DNA of 64,000 nt from a bacterium UBP1_UBA4783 (GTDB lineage: Bacteria; Krumholzibacteriota; Krumholzibacteriia; Krumholzibacteriales; Krumholzibacteriaceae): assembly GCA_002403075.1 (NCBI GenBank), contig DHHB01000082.1, positions 1-64,000 on the forward strand, written 5' to 3'. How positions within the stretch are numbered: the first letter of the stretch is position 1; the number at the start of each line of letters is the position of its first letter. The translations under genes and the position numbers were made by a program. Shown here piece by piece: positions 34,069 through 40,473 of the stretch. The notes under the pieces were generated by a model. It was not told the DNA's origin. It saw nothing but the letters and a program-made list of their open reading frames with translations, and ran no database searches.

Positions 34069-35445
34069 TCAAAATCCTCGCCGGAGCAAAGAAAGTTTTA
34101 TGCGTATCGCTTCTCCGCTCCCCGCGGCCACGCGAGTGCGCTCGTCCGTCGCCACGCCGGGGACCCAGAACGGCCCGTTTTCGTCCTCGAAGACGGGCAG
34201 CGCGTCCCGCCTCGAGCACGGAATCTTGCGGTCGATCATGAGATCGCTGAGCTTCTTGCTCCCCCTCATGCCGAAGGGGGTCATGCGGTCTCCCGGCCGA
34301 CGCGGGCGCACGACGATCGGAAAGCGGAGCGACGAGAACGCCGCCCGCCGCGGCCCGGCGCGGAGCGCCGTCCCCGGGCGGGCCTTCTCGACCGTCACCG
34401 AGAGGTTCCACGCGGGAAGCAGATGCCTTCCCGTTCCCCCGATGACGGCCGCGGGCCGCGTCTCCCGCCGCGCCGCCCGCCTGAAGAGCAGATCCCGCTG
34501 CTCGCGGACCACCTCGGCGCCGTGCGGGAGGGACAGCCGCCGCCCCGAACGGCCGGTCCTCGCGAGCCGCTTCACGGCGTCGTAATGCTTCTTCTCGACG
34601 TCGCTCGCCACACCGAGACGCTCGCGGAGAACGACGTCGACGAGGAGGTAGAGCCCGAAATCGTCGAGCCTCCCGATCTTCCCGAGCGGCACGCGGACGC
34701 CGCCGCGTTCCTCGGCGCGGGGGATGACGGCGCGCACGGGCTTCTCGATCGCGTCGCGGACCTCGGCGAGGTTGTCGGCGAGGCGCAGCAGCGCGGCGTC
34801 GATCGCGGGGTTGAACCGGCCGCGCAGGAGCGGCAGAAGCACGCGGCGGACGCGGTTGCGGAGCATCGCCGTATCCCGGTTGCTCGGATCGATCGCGTAG
34901 CGGACGCCTCCGCGCCGGAGAAACATCCGCAGCTCGTCCCGTCCGCACCCGAGAAGCGGCCGGATAAAGACGCCGCGCCGGGACGGCATGCCCGCGAGTC
35001 CGCGGAAGCCCGATCCGCGGATGATATTCTGGAGGATCGTCTCGATCTGGTCGTCGCGCGTATGCCCGAGAGCGACGGCGGAGGCGTTCCAGGATGCGGC
35101 GCACTCCTCGAGGAAGCGGTGACGGAGAACCCGCGCCGATTCCTCCATCCCCGTGCGCAGTCTCCGCGACTCGGCCGGCACGTCCGCCGATCCGCTCATG
35201 AAGGGGAGGCCGAGGGCGCGCGCGCGCCGCTCGACGAGGCCGCGTTCGCGGCCGGCTTCGGGTCTGATCTTGTGATCGAAGTGAGCGACGGCGAGCTCGA
35301 AGGCGCCGTCGCGGGAGAGCCGGTCGAGGATCTCGAGGAGCGCCATCGAGTCGGGGCCGCCGGATACCGCCGCAATGACCCGCGTTCCCGGCGCGCAAAG
35401 GCCCCGGGAGCTCATCCACTCCCTGACCGCGTCAATACAGCGCAT
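34069..35445 (-). CDS. tilS: tRNA(Ile)-lysidine synthase
   Basis: 458 residues. The N-terminal PP-loop is VIAAVSGGPDSMALLEIL (SGGxDS motif). The HTRDDQIETILQNIIRGSG region is specific to TilS, and the C-terminal substrate-binding domains include RRPGDRMTPFGMRGSKKLSDLMIDRKIP. It changes C34 of tRNA-Ile(CAU) to lysidine so that it reads AUA. ATG 35445 is the best start though no Shine-Dalgarno is seen. It lies just downstream of a CAU tRNA gene on the same strand. Confidence 0.93.
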   Translation of the reverse strand: MRCIDAVREWMSSRGLCAPGTRVIAAVSGGPDSMALLEILDRLSRDGAFELAVAHFDHKIRPEAGRERGLVERRARALGLPFMSGSADVPAESRRLRTGMEESARVLRHRFLEECAASWNASAVALGHTRDDQIETILQNIIRGSGFRGLAGMPSRRGVFIRPLLGCGRDELRMFLRRGGVRYAIDPSNRDTAMLRNRVRRVLLPLLRGRFNPAIDAALLRLADNLAEVRDAIEKPVRAVIPRAEERGGVRVPLGKIGRLDDFGLYLLVDVVLRERLGVASDVEKKHYDAVKRLARTGRSGRRLSLPHGAEVVREQRDLLFRRAARRETRPAAVIGGTGRHLLPAWNLSVTVEKARPGTALRAGPRRAAFSSLRFPIVVRPRRPGDRMTPFGMRGSKKLSDLMIDRKIPCSRRDALPVFEDENGPFWVPGVATDERTRVAAGSGEAIRIKLSLLRRGF

Positions 35446-35492
35446 ATCGTGGCGGATGTCGAGCCGCGGAAGGCGACGGCCGCGAAAAAATC

Positions 35493-35568
35493 TGGTGGCG
35501 GTGCAGGGACTCGAACCCCGGACACAGAGATTATGATTCTCCTGCTCTACCAGCTGAGCTACACCGCC
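35493..35568 (-). tRNA. tRNA-Met (CAU)
   Basis: 76 bases including an encoded CCA. The acceptor GGCGGTG pairs with CACCGCC, the D arm is GCTC/GAGC, and the anticodon stem GGAGA/TCTCT has loop ATCATAA, giving anticodon CAT. The T stem is CGGGG/CCCTG. The initiator features (three G:C pairs below the loop, unpaired first base) are absent. It is an elongator tRNA-Met or possibly the tRNA-Ile(CAU) that TilS modifies; the neighbouring tilS makes the second option worth testing. Confidence 0.9.
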
Positions 35569-35579
35569 ACAGCCGTAGA

Positions 35580-35609
35580 ATAGTAGGAAGCCGGACGGGT
35601 CGATGTCAA
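35580..35609 (-). promoter_or_regulatory. promoter of the CAU tRNA (and possibly tilS)
   Basis: Minus-strand TTGACA (35604-35609), 18 bases, TACTAT (35580-35585). The tRNA begins 12 bases after the -10. Confidence 0.7.
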
Positions 35610-35644
35610 GGGAAAAGCTCGGAAGTGCCGTTCGGACAAGCCTC

Positions 35645-35673
35645 TTGCGCGCCGTCCGCGGTTCTGCTATAGA
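35645..35673 (+). promoter_or_regulatory. promoter of the KARI-like gene
   Basis: TTGCGC (35645-35650), 17 bases, TATAGA (35668-35673). The leader to ATG 35716 is about 36 bases. Confidence 0.6.
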
Positions 35674-35715
35674 TAAGAGGCTGTTTCTTACGACCGAACG
35701 GGAGGAGCCCGCAGG

Positions 35716-36735
35716 ATGCGCATGTATACCCCGGCGGACGCCGACGAGGGTGTTCTCGAGGGCACAACGATAGCGATCGCGGGCTACGGCAACCAGGGTC
35801 GTCCGCAGGCGCTCAATCTGCGGGACTCGGGATGCCGCGTGATCGTCGGCGCCCGGAGCGGCCGGGAGGGCTGGAAACGGGCCCGCGCGGACGGTTTCGA
35901 GGTCCTGCCGGTCGCCGAGGCGGCTCGAAGAGCCGATATCCTCATGATGCTCCTGCCGGACGAGGTTCAGGGGGACGTTTTCCGGGACGAGATCTCGGGC
36001 GCCCTGCGGGCCGGCGCGGCGATCTGCTTCGCCCACGGCTTCGCCGTCGCGTTCGGCGAGATCGACGACACGGATCACGACGTCATCCTCGTGGCCCCGA
36101 AAGCGCAGGGAGGAAGGCTCCGGGAGGCGTTCGTCTCGGGCGGCGGAGTTCCCTGCCTCGTCGGCGTCGCGCGCGACGGGACGGGCCGCGCGCTCGCGCT
36201 CGCCCTCGGCGTCGCCCTCGCTCTCGGCTGCCTTCGAGAGGGGGCGTACGAGACGACGTTTCGCGAGGAAGCGGTGAGCGATCTCTTCGGCGAGCAGGCC
36301 GTCCTCTGCGGCGGGGTGCCGGCGATCGCGAAACATGCGTTCGATCTCCTCGTTCGAAAGGGGTACAGCCCCGAGGTCGCGTATTTCGAATGCGTGCAGG
36401 AGCTCAAGATCATCGTCGATCTTGTCGCCGAGCGCGGATTCGCGGGGATGCGGGACGTCACGAGCGGCACCGCCGCGTACGGAAGCCTCGCCTTCGGCGA
36501 GCGCGTCGTCGGGAGCGAGACGGAAACGGCGATGGAGAAGCTGTTCGATCGCATCGAGAGCGGCGAGTTCGCCCGGCTCTGGCTCGACGAGAAGCGCGCG
36601 GGCGGCGCCGCGTTCCAGCGGCTCCGCGACGAGGAACGAAACCTGGCGGTGGAGAAGGCCGGCGCGGCGATACGCGGCCGGTCGCACGGCGGCGCGGAGC
36701 GGTCCGCGCGGACAAAGGAGAGGAACGATGCGTAA
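35716..36735 (+). CDS. ketol-acid reductoisomerase-like protein (divergent)
   Basis: 339 residues, the length of class I KARI, from ATG 35716 with GGAGGAG upstream. The Rossmann motif is AGYGNQGRPQALNLRDSG (KARI normally has GSQGHA). FAHGF keeps the catalytic His region. The KARI knot shows EEAVSDLFGEQAVLCGG and YFECVQELKIIVDLV, which hold the magnesium-binding acidic residues. True KARI makes dihydroxy acids for valine, leucine and isoleucine. Divergence around the NADPH loop and in VAPKAQGG, and the absence of other ilv genes nearby, leave open a related but different substrate. Its stop overlaps the next start. Confidence 0.75.
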   Translation: MRMYTPADADEGVLEGTTIAIAGYGNQGRPQALNLRDSGCRVIVGARSGREGWKRARADGFEVLPVAEAARRADILMMLLPDEVQGDVFRDEISGALRAGAAICFAHGFAVAFGEIDDTDHDVILVAPKAQGGRLREAFVSGGGVPCLVGVARDGTGRALALALGVALALGCLREGAYETTFREEAVSDLFGEQAVLCGGVPAIAKHAFDLLVRKGYSPEVAYFECVQELKIIVDLVAERGFAGMRDVTSGTAAYGSLAFGERVVGSETETAMEKLFDRIESGEFARLWLDEKRAGGAAFQRLRDEERNLAVEKAGAAIRGRSHGGAERSARTKERNDA

Positions 36736-37570
36736 GCTATTTCTCGCGGCGGCGATCGCGGCTGCCGCGTTCGCGGCGGGCTGCGGCAAGGACACGAAAC
36801 AGGACGACGCCTCCTTCCGTATTCCCGATTCGCTCTTGTCGGAGATCGAGAGCTTCCGTCTCACGGTCGACGATTATCACGTCGTAAAAGGCGGCGTCAT
36901 GGCGAACGCTCAGATCGAGCTCCGCTACCCCGCCGCCGAAGCCAGCCGGTTCGTCGCGGTCAAATCGTTCGGGTTCCTCAAGCGCGCCTACGAGGTCGTC
37001 TCGAAAGAGATCGGAAGGCCGGCCGCCGGCAAGCTCGTCGTCATCGGCACGGCCGACCTCGACGAATACAAGCTCATGACCCGGAAGGAGTGGTGGTACT
37101 ACGGGGTCGTCAAGGGCGACACGATCATATTCGAGCCGCTCGACATCATGATCAAGCGAATGATCGCCGAGCCCGGCATCGCGAATCGCGTCGCGCAGGC
37201 GGCGGTGAACCGCCGCTCCGGGGGACGCTCGCCGGCGTGGCTCCGCGAAGCGGTGGCGTCGCGCATCGCGAACGAGGCGGAGATCCTCAAGATCCAGATG
37301 CCCGAGTTCGAGCACGAGGGCAGGGTCATGGACCCCTCGCCCGAGCGGATCGAAGAGGCGATCGCCGAGGGCGCGGAGCGCGGCGATTCGCGGGTCGCCT
37401 ACTACGCGGCGTACCGGATGCTGGAGAACCTCCTCGCGCGGCATTCTATGAACAACGTGCTGTCCTTCTTCGACCGTCTCCGCGAGGGTAAAACGCTGGA
37501 CGAGGCCTCCGTCGGGGCGTTCGGCGTCTCGTACGCGACGCTCATCGACGCGATACGGGTCGACGGCTGA
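36728..37570 (+). CDS. lipoprotein resembling an inactive gluzincin peptidase
   Basis: 280 residues, overlapping the KARI-like gene by eight bases. The signal peptide ends in a lipobox (FAAGC). The region ~145-185 follows the Peptidase_MA-like pattern (HExxH, then a PxWLxEGLA helix). Here the HExxH site reads NRVAQ (153-157), while SPAWLREAVASRIANE is kept. It therefore looks like a catalytically dead relative. Its coupling to the KARI-like gene and position before gltX do not suggest a function. Confidence 0.7.
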   Translation: MRKLFLAAAIAAAAFAAGCGKDTKQDDASFRIPDSLLSEIESFRLTVDDYHVVKGGVMANAQIELRYPAAEASRFVAVKSFGFLKRAYEVVSKEIGRPAAGKLVVIGTADLDEYKLMTRKEWWYYGVVKGDTIIFEPLDIMIKRMIAEPGIANRVAQAAVNRRSGGRSPAWLREAVASRIANEAEILKIQMPEFEHEGRVMDPSPERIEEAIAEGAERGDSRVAYYAAYRMLENLLARHSMNNVLSFFDRLREGKTLDEASVGAFGVSYATLIDAIRVDG

Positions 37571-37586
37571 GGGGCCGCGCGGCGTG

Positions 37587-39182
37587 ATGGATCTCGTGGA
37601 ACGGCAGAACGACGTCGTCAGGGTGCGTTTCGCTCCGAGCCCGACGGGGCATCTCCACGTCGGGGGCGCCCGCACCGCCCTCTACAACTACCTCTACGCC
37701 CGCAAGAACAGCGGCGTCTTCGTGCTGCGCATCGAGGACACCGACGCGGCGCGCTCGACCCGCGAATCGTACGAGGGGATTCTCCGCGGCCTGCGCTGGC
37801 TCGGCCTCGAATGGGACGAGGGGCCCGATATCGACGGTCCGTACGGCCCGTACGTCCAATCCGCGCGGAGCGTCCTCTACCACAGCGAAGCGGACCGGCT
37901 CCTGCGTGAGGGGAAGGCCTACCGCTGCTTCTGCGCCGCGGCGGAGCTCGACGCGATGCGGGCCGCGCAGGAGGCGAGGGGAGAGGCGCCGAAGTACGAC
38001 GGCCGCTGCCGCTCTCTCGGCGAGACGGAGATCGAGGAAAGGCTCGCCGCGGGCGTACCGAGCGTCGTCCGCTTCGCGATGCCCCGCGACGGCGAGACGC
38101 GTTTCCGGGACGTCGTGCGCGGCGATTTTTCCTTCGGCAACGCGGAGCTCGACGACTTCGTTCTCATCAAGTCGGACGGGCGGCCGACCTACAATTACGC
38201 CGTCGTCGTCGACGACGCGCACATGCGCATCAGCCACGTGATCCGGGGCGACGATCACATCTCCAACACGCCGCGCCAGGTGCGTCTGTACGACGCCCTC
38301 GGGTACCGGCTTCCCAAGTTCGCCCACCTGCCGATGATCCTCGGCGCCGACAAGACGCGCCTCAGCAAGCGCCACGGCGCGACCTCCGTCGACGCGTACC
38401 GGGACCTCCACTATCTGAGCGAGGCGATGGTCAACTACCTCGCTCTGCTCGGATGGTCGTTCGACGGGAAACGCGAGCTCTTTTCGTTCAAGGCGCTCAT
38501 CGAGGCCTTCTCCCTGAAGCGGGTCTCGAGCAATCCGGCCGTCTTCGACATCGCGAAAATGGAGTGGATCAACGCGGAGCATTTCAAGATGCTCCCTCCC
38601 GCGGAGAAGCTCGAGCTCGTCGCGGAGGCGCTCGAGGAAGAGGGGCTCCTGCCGCCCGCGTTCGAGGTCGATCTTTCCCGGCCCGTCGATCTCAAGCTCG
38701 TCGCGGGGAAGGAGCCGCTCAGGATCGACGCCATCGACGCCGCGAAAAAGGGCTTCGCGCGGGAGCTGCCGCGCCTCGCCCTCATCATAGAGGCGCTCGG
38801 CAACCGGCTGAAGCTCCTGAGGGACGTCCGGGAGCTCATGGGGTACTTCTACACGGACGATTTCGCCAGGGACGAAACCGCCGTGCGGAACCACCTCGCC
38901 TCGAAGGAGGCCGCATCCCGTCTCGAGGCGCTCGCCCGCGCGTACGAGGATCTGCAGTACTTCGACCGCCCCTCGGTCGAGGAGACGCTGCGCGCCCTCG
39001 CCGACCGTCTCGGGCTCCAGTCGGGGGAGCTCATCCATCCGTGCCGCGTCGCCCTCACCGGCAAGACGGTATCACCGGATATTTTCTGGGTCATCGTTCT
39101 TCTCGGCAAGGCGAAGACGGTCGAGAGGCTGCGCGCGGCGGCCGCGAACGCCCCGATTCCGCCCGCCGCGAAAGAGGGATGA
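37587..39182 (+). CDS. gltX: glutamate--tRNA ligase
   Basis: 531 residues from ATG 37587 (GTG 37584 is an alternative). Class I synthetase: HIGH-type HLHVGGARTALYNYLYAR, the KMSKS-type motif KTRLSKRHGA, and an anticodon-binding helical C-terminus. It charges tRNA-Glu and, in bacteria without GlnRS, also tRNA-Gln for later amidation by GatCAB. The genes for exactly these two tRNAs follow it. No glnS or gatCAB is in the window, so discriminating or non-discriminating status cannot be read here. Confidence 0.96.
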   Translation: MDLVERQNDVVRVRFAPSPTGHLHVGGARTALYNYLYARKNSGVFVLRIEDTDAARSTRESYEGILRGLRWLGLEWDEGPDIDGPYGPYVQSARSVLYHSEADRLLREGKAYRCFCAAAELDAMRAAQEARGEAPKYDGRCRSLGETEIEERLAAGVPSVVRFAMPRDGETRFRDVVRGDFSFGNAELDDFVLIKSDGRPTYNYAVVVDDAHMRISHVIRGDDHISNTPRQVRLYDALGYRLPKFAHLPMILGADKTRLSKRHGATSVDAYRDLHYLSEAMVNYLALLGWSFDGKRELFSFKALIEAFSLKRVSSNPAVFDIAKMEWINAEHFKMLPPAEKLELVAEALEEEGLLPPAFEVDLSRPVDLKLVAGKEPLRIDAIDAAKKGFARELPRLALIIEALGNRLKLLRDVRELMGYFYTDDFARDETAVRNHLASKEAASRLEALARAYEDLQYFDRPSVEETLRALADRLGLQSGELIHPCRVALTGKTVSPDIFWVIVLLGKAKTVERLRAAAANAPIPPAAKEG

Positions 39183-39198
39183 TTCGTCAAAGATGAGG

Positions 39199-39227
39199 TT
39201 GCATTCCGGAGTCGAGTGTTTTATTTT
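39199..39227 (+). promoter_or_regulatory. promoter of the tRNA-Gln/tRNA-Glu pair
   Basis: TTGCAT (39199-39204), 17 bases, TATTTT (39222-39227), with tRNA-Gln starting 15 bases later. Confidence 0.45.
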
Positions 39228-39241
39228 CTGATACGCTCTTT

Positions 39242-39315
39242 TGGGGAGTGGTCTAATGGCAGGACAACTGACTCTGGATCAGTTTATGGGGGTTCGAATC
39301 CTCCCTCCCCAGCCA
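39242..39315 (+). tRNA. tRNA-Gln (CTG)
   Basis: 74 bases with encoded CCA. The acceptor TGGGGAG pairs with CTCCCCA, and the anticodon loop CTCTGGA gives anticodon CTG. The 3' end is GCCA. It lies 59 bases after gltX. Confidence 0.93.
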
Positions 39316-39328
39316 TGACGCGAGAGGT

Positions 39329-39403
39329 GGCCCCTTAGTCTAGTGGTTAGGACGCTTGGTTCTCAGCCAAGAATCAGGGGTTCGACTCCCCTAGGGGCTA
39401 CCA
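39329..39403 (+). tRNA. tRNA-Glu (CTC)
   Basis: 75 bases with encoded CCA. The acceptor GGCCCCT pairs with AGGGGCT (G-U at the first pair). The anticodon stem is CTTGG/CCAAG with loop TTCTCAG, giving anticodon CTC. It lies 13 bases after tRNA-Gln and is surely co-transcribed. Confidence 0.93.
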
Positions 39404-39449
39404 ATGATACAGAGCCCGCGAAGCACAAGGCCCCGCGGGCTTCGAAGTG

Positions 39450-39490
39450 AAAGCCCGGGAAGCGTTCGTCGCCCCCCCCGGGCTTTTTCA
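39450..39490 (+). terminator. intrinsic terminator after the tRNA pair
   Basis: AAAGCCCGGG (39450-39459) pairs with CCCGGGCTTT (39477-39486) across a 17-base loop, followed by further Ts. Confidence 0.7.
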
Positions 39491-39523
39491 TTCCTCGCGG
39501 CGACCGCCGCGTCAGCAGCCCGC

Positions 39524-39712
39524 TCAGGTGGGGCCGCCCGACGATCCGCCGCCGCAGCCCTCGCACCCCCCGCAGGATCCGGCGATCGCGGAGATGAGCT
39601 TCTCGAGGTCGGCCGAGCCGCAGGAGGGGCAGACGACCTTCTGGGACGCCCCCCTGACGAGCTCTTCGAAAAGCTCGCCGCATTTCCCGCATCGATATTC
39701 GAATATCGGCAT
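39524..39712 (-). CDS. FmdB-family zinc ribbon protein
   Basis: 62 residues from ATG 39712. MPIFEYRCGKCGELFEEL and VVCPSCGS form the two CxxC knuckles of the FmdB regulatory-domain zinc ribbon. The C-terminus adds a second cysteine cluster, SCGGCEGCGGGSSGG, beyond the usual domain. FmdB-like proteins are small and often found near metal or amidase genes; their function is not established. It follows the 29-residue membrane peptide on the same strand. Confidence 0.88.
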   Translation of the reverse strand: MPIFEYRCGKCGELFEELVRGASQKVVCPSCGSADLEKLISAIAGSCGGCEGCGGGSSGGPT

Positions 39713-39825
39713 GGTCGTCACCGCTGTTCGTTCGCGCTCCGGTCCGCGTCCTCGCGCGGTTCGGCGGTCGCCTCGCGCTGCGTTTTCTTCTTCGATCGGT
39801 CCCCGATCGAGCATGCGGAGGACAT

Positions 39826-39915
39826 TCACGTGGGAACGCCGAGGCGGGGGAGGATGAAGAACATCAGAACAAACCAGATCGCGACAAACACGAGCAGCTT
39901 CAGCATGTCGTTCAT
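39826..39915 (-). CDS. 29-residue single-helix membrane peptide, coupled to the ArsR-family gene
   Basis: The sequence begins MNDMLKLLVFVAIW and ends ILPRLGVPT: one transmembrane helix with a short charged start and a PRLGVPT tail. Its ATG (39915) overlaps the stop of the ArsR-family gene in an ATGA arrangement, strong evidence that it is translated. GGGGG precedes the start. No family was recognised. It could be a regulatory or anchoring peptide for the ArsR protein or for the redox/envelope proteins nearby. Confidence 0.65.
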   Translation of the reverse strand: MNDMLKLLVFVAIWFVLMFFILPRLGVPT

Positions 39916-40271
39916 CCCCCGTTTCGCCGTGACGTTCGTCCGGCCGGTGCGCCGGGCGGGGCGCTCCGGCGCGATCTCTCCGGCTCCATCGTCGCGCAGA
40001 TCATGTCGCATATCTTCTCCGGCAGACGGCTGCGAAGCCGGTAGCGCACATTGCGACGGTCCCGCCGCGACGCCACGAGCCCCTCGTCGCGGAGAACGCG
40101 AAGGTGTTTCGAGACGTTCGCCTGGGCGAGCCCCGTACCGTCGACGAGCTCCGTGACGCTTCTCTCGCCGTCGCAGAGGCAGCTCAGCACCGCGAGACGC
40201 GAAGCGTCCGCCATCGCCTTGAGCCGTTTCGCGACGAGCTCGAGGACGGGCGCGTCGTTCCTTCGCAGCAT
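39912..40271 (-). CDS. ArsR/SmtB-family regulator without the Cys metal motif
   Basis: 119 residues from ATG 40271, which has GAGGCGGG upstream; ATG 40289 is too close to the expected transcription start. The winged helix is AQANVSKHLRVLRDEGLVAS. The position equivalent to ELCVC reads ELVDG, so it lacks the classic arsenic site; a CLCDGE pair of Cys lies earlier. The tail is rich in Arg, Pro and Ser. It probably represses its own operon with the 29-residue peptide and FmdB. The inducer is unknown and could be a redox or sulfur signal. Confidence 0.87.
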   Translation of the reverse strand: MLRRNDAPVLELVAKRLKAMADASRLAVLSCLCDGERSVTELVDGTGLAQANVSKHLRVLRDEGLVASRRDRRNVRYRLRSRLPEKICDMICATMEPERSRRSAPPGAPAGRTSRRNGG

Positions 40272-40285
40272 TCGTCCCGCCTCTT

Positions 40286-40306
40286 TCATATTCTCATATA
40301 CTCATA
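40286..40306 (-). promoter_or_regulatory. AT-rich TATGAG repeats, candidate operator of the ArsR-family regulator
   Basis: On the minus strand TATGAG is followed by TATATGAG and AATATGA, an AT-rich island in GC-rich DNA that covers the -10 and transcription start. Its position suits autoregulation. Confidence 0.4.
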
Positions 40307-40329
40307 CAATAATATTTCTCCCGCGTCAA
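40301..40329 (-). promoter_or_regulatory. promoter of the ArsR-family operon
   Basis: Minus-strand TTGACG (40324-40329), 17 bases, TATGAG (40301-40306). Confidence 0.5.
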
Positions 40330-40408
40330 GGCGAAACCGCCGTCCGCGGCCGGCGGGAGGGGAGCCACGCCCGCCGAAACCCTTCTTCCGTCCGGCGCCC
40401 GACGGGGT

Positions 40409-40414
40409 TATAAT
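40409..40414 (+). promoter_or_regulatory. -10 element upstream of the thioredoxin/barrel fusion
   Basis: A consensus TATAAT preceded by GGT; the -35 (TTCCGT at 40386-40391, 17 bases away) is weak. The leader is about 55 bases. Confidence 0.45.
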
Positions 40415-40473
40415 CGGCGGCGCGGCCCGGCGAGGGCCGCAGAGACGCTTGACACGGGAGGGTATTCGAGATC

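Noticed and set aside
34069..36864. A single very long minus-strand frame joining tilS to a region under the KARI-like gene.
   Set aside because: It reads through the tRNA and antisense to a real gene. TilS motifs are confined to the part starting at 35445.
40449..40454. TTGACA close to the thioredoxin/barrel fusion gene.
   Set aside because: A -10 would fall on the start codon; the upstream TATAAT at 40409 is more sensible.
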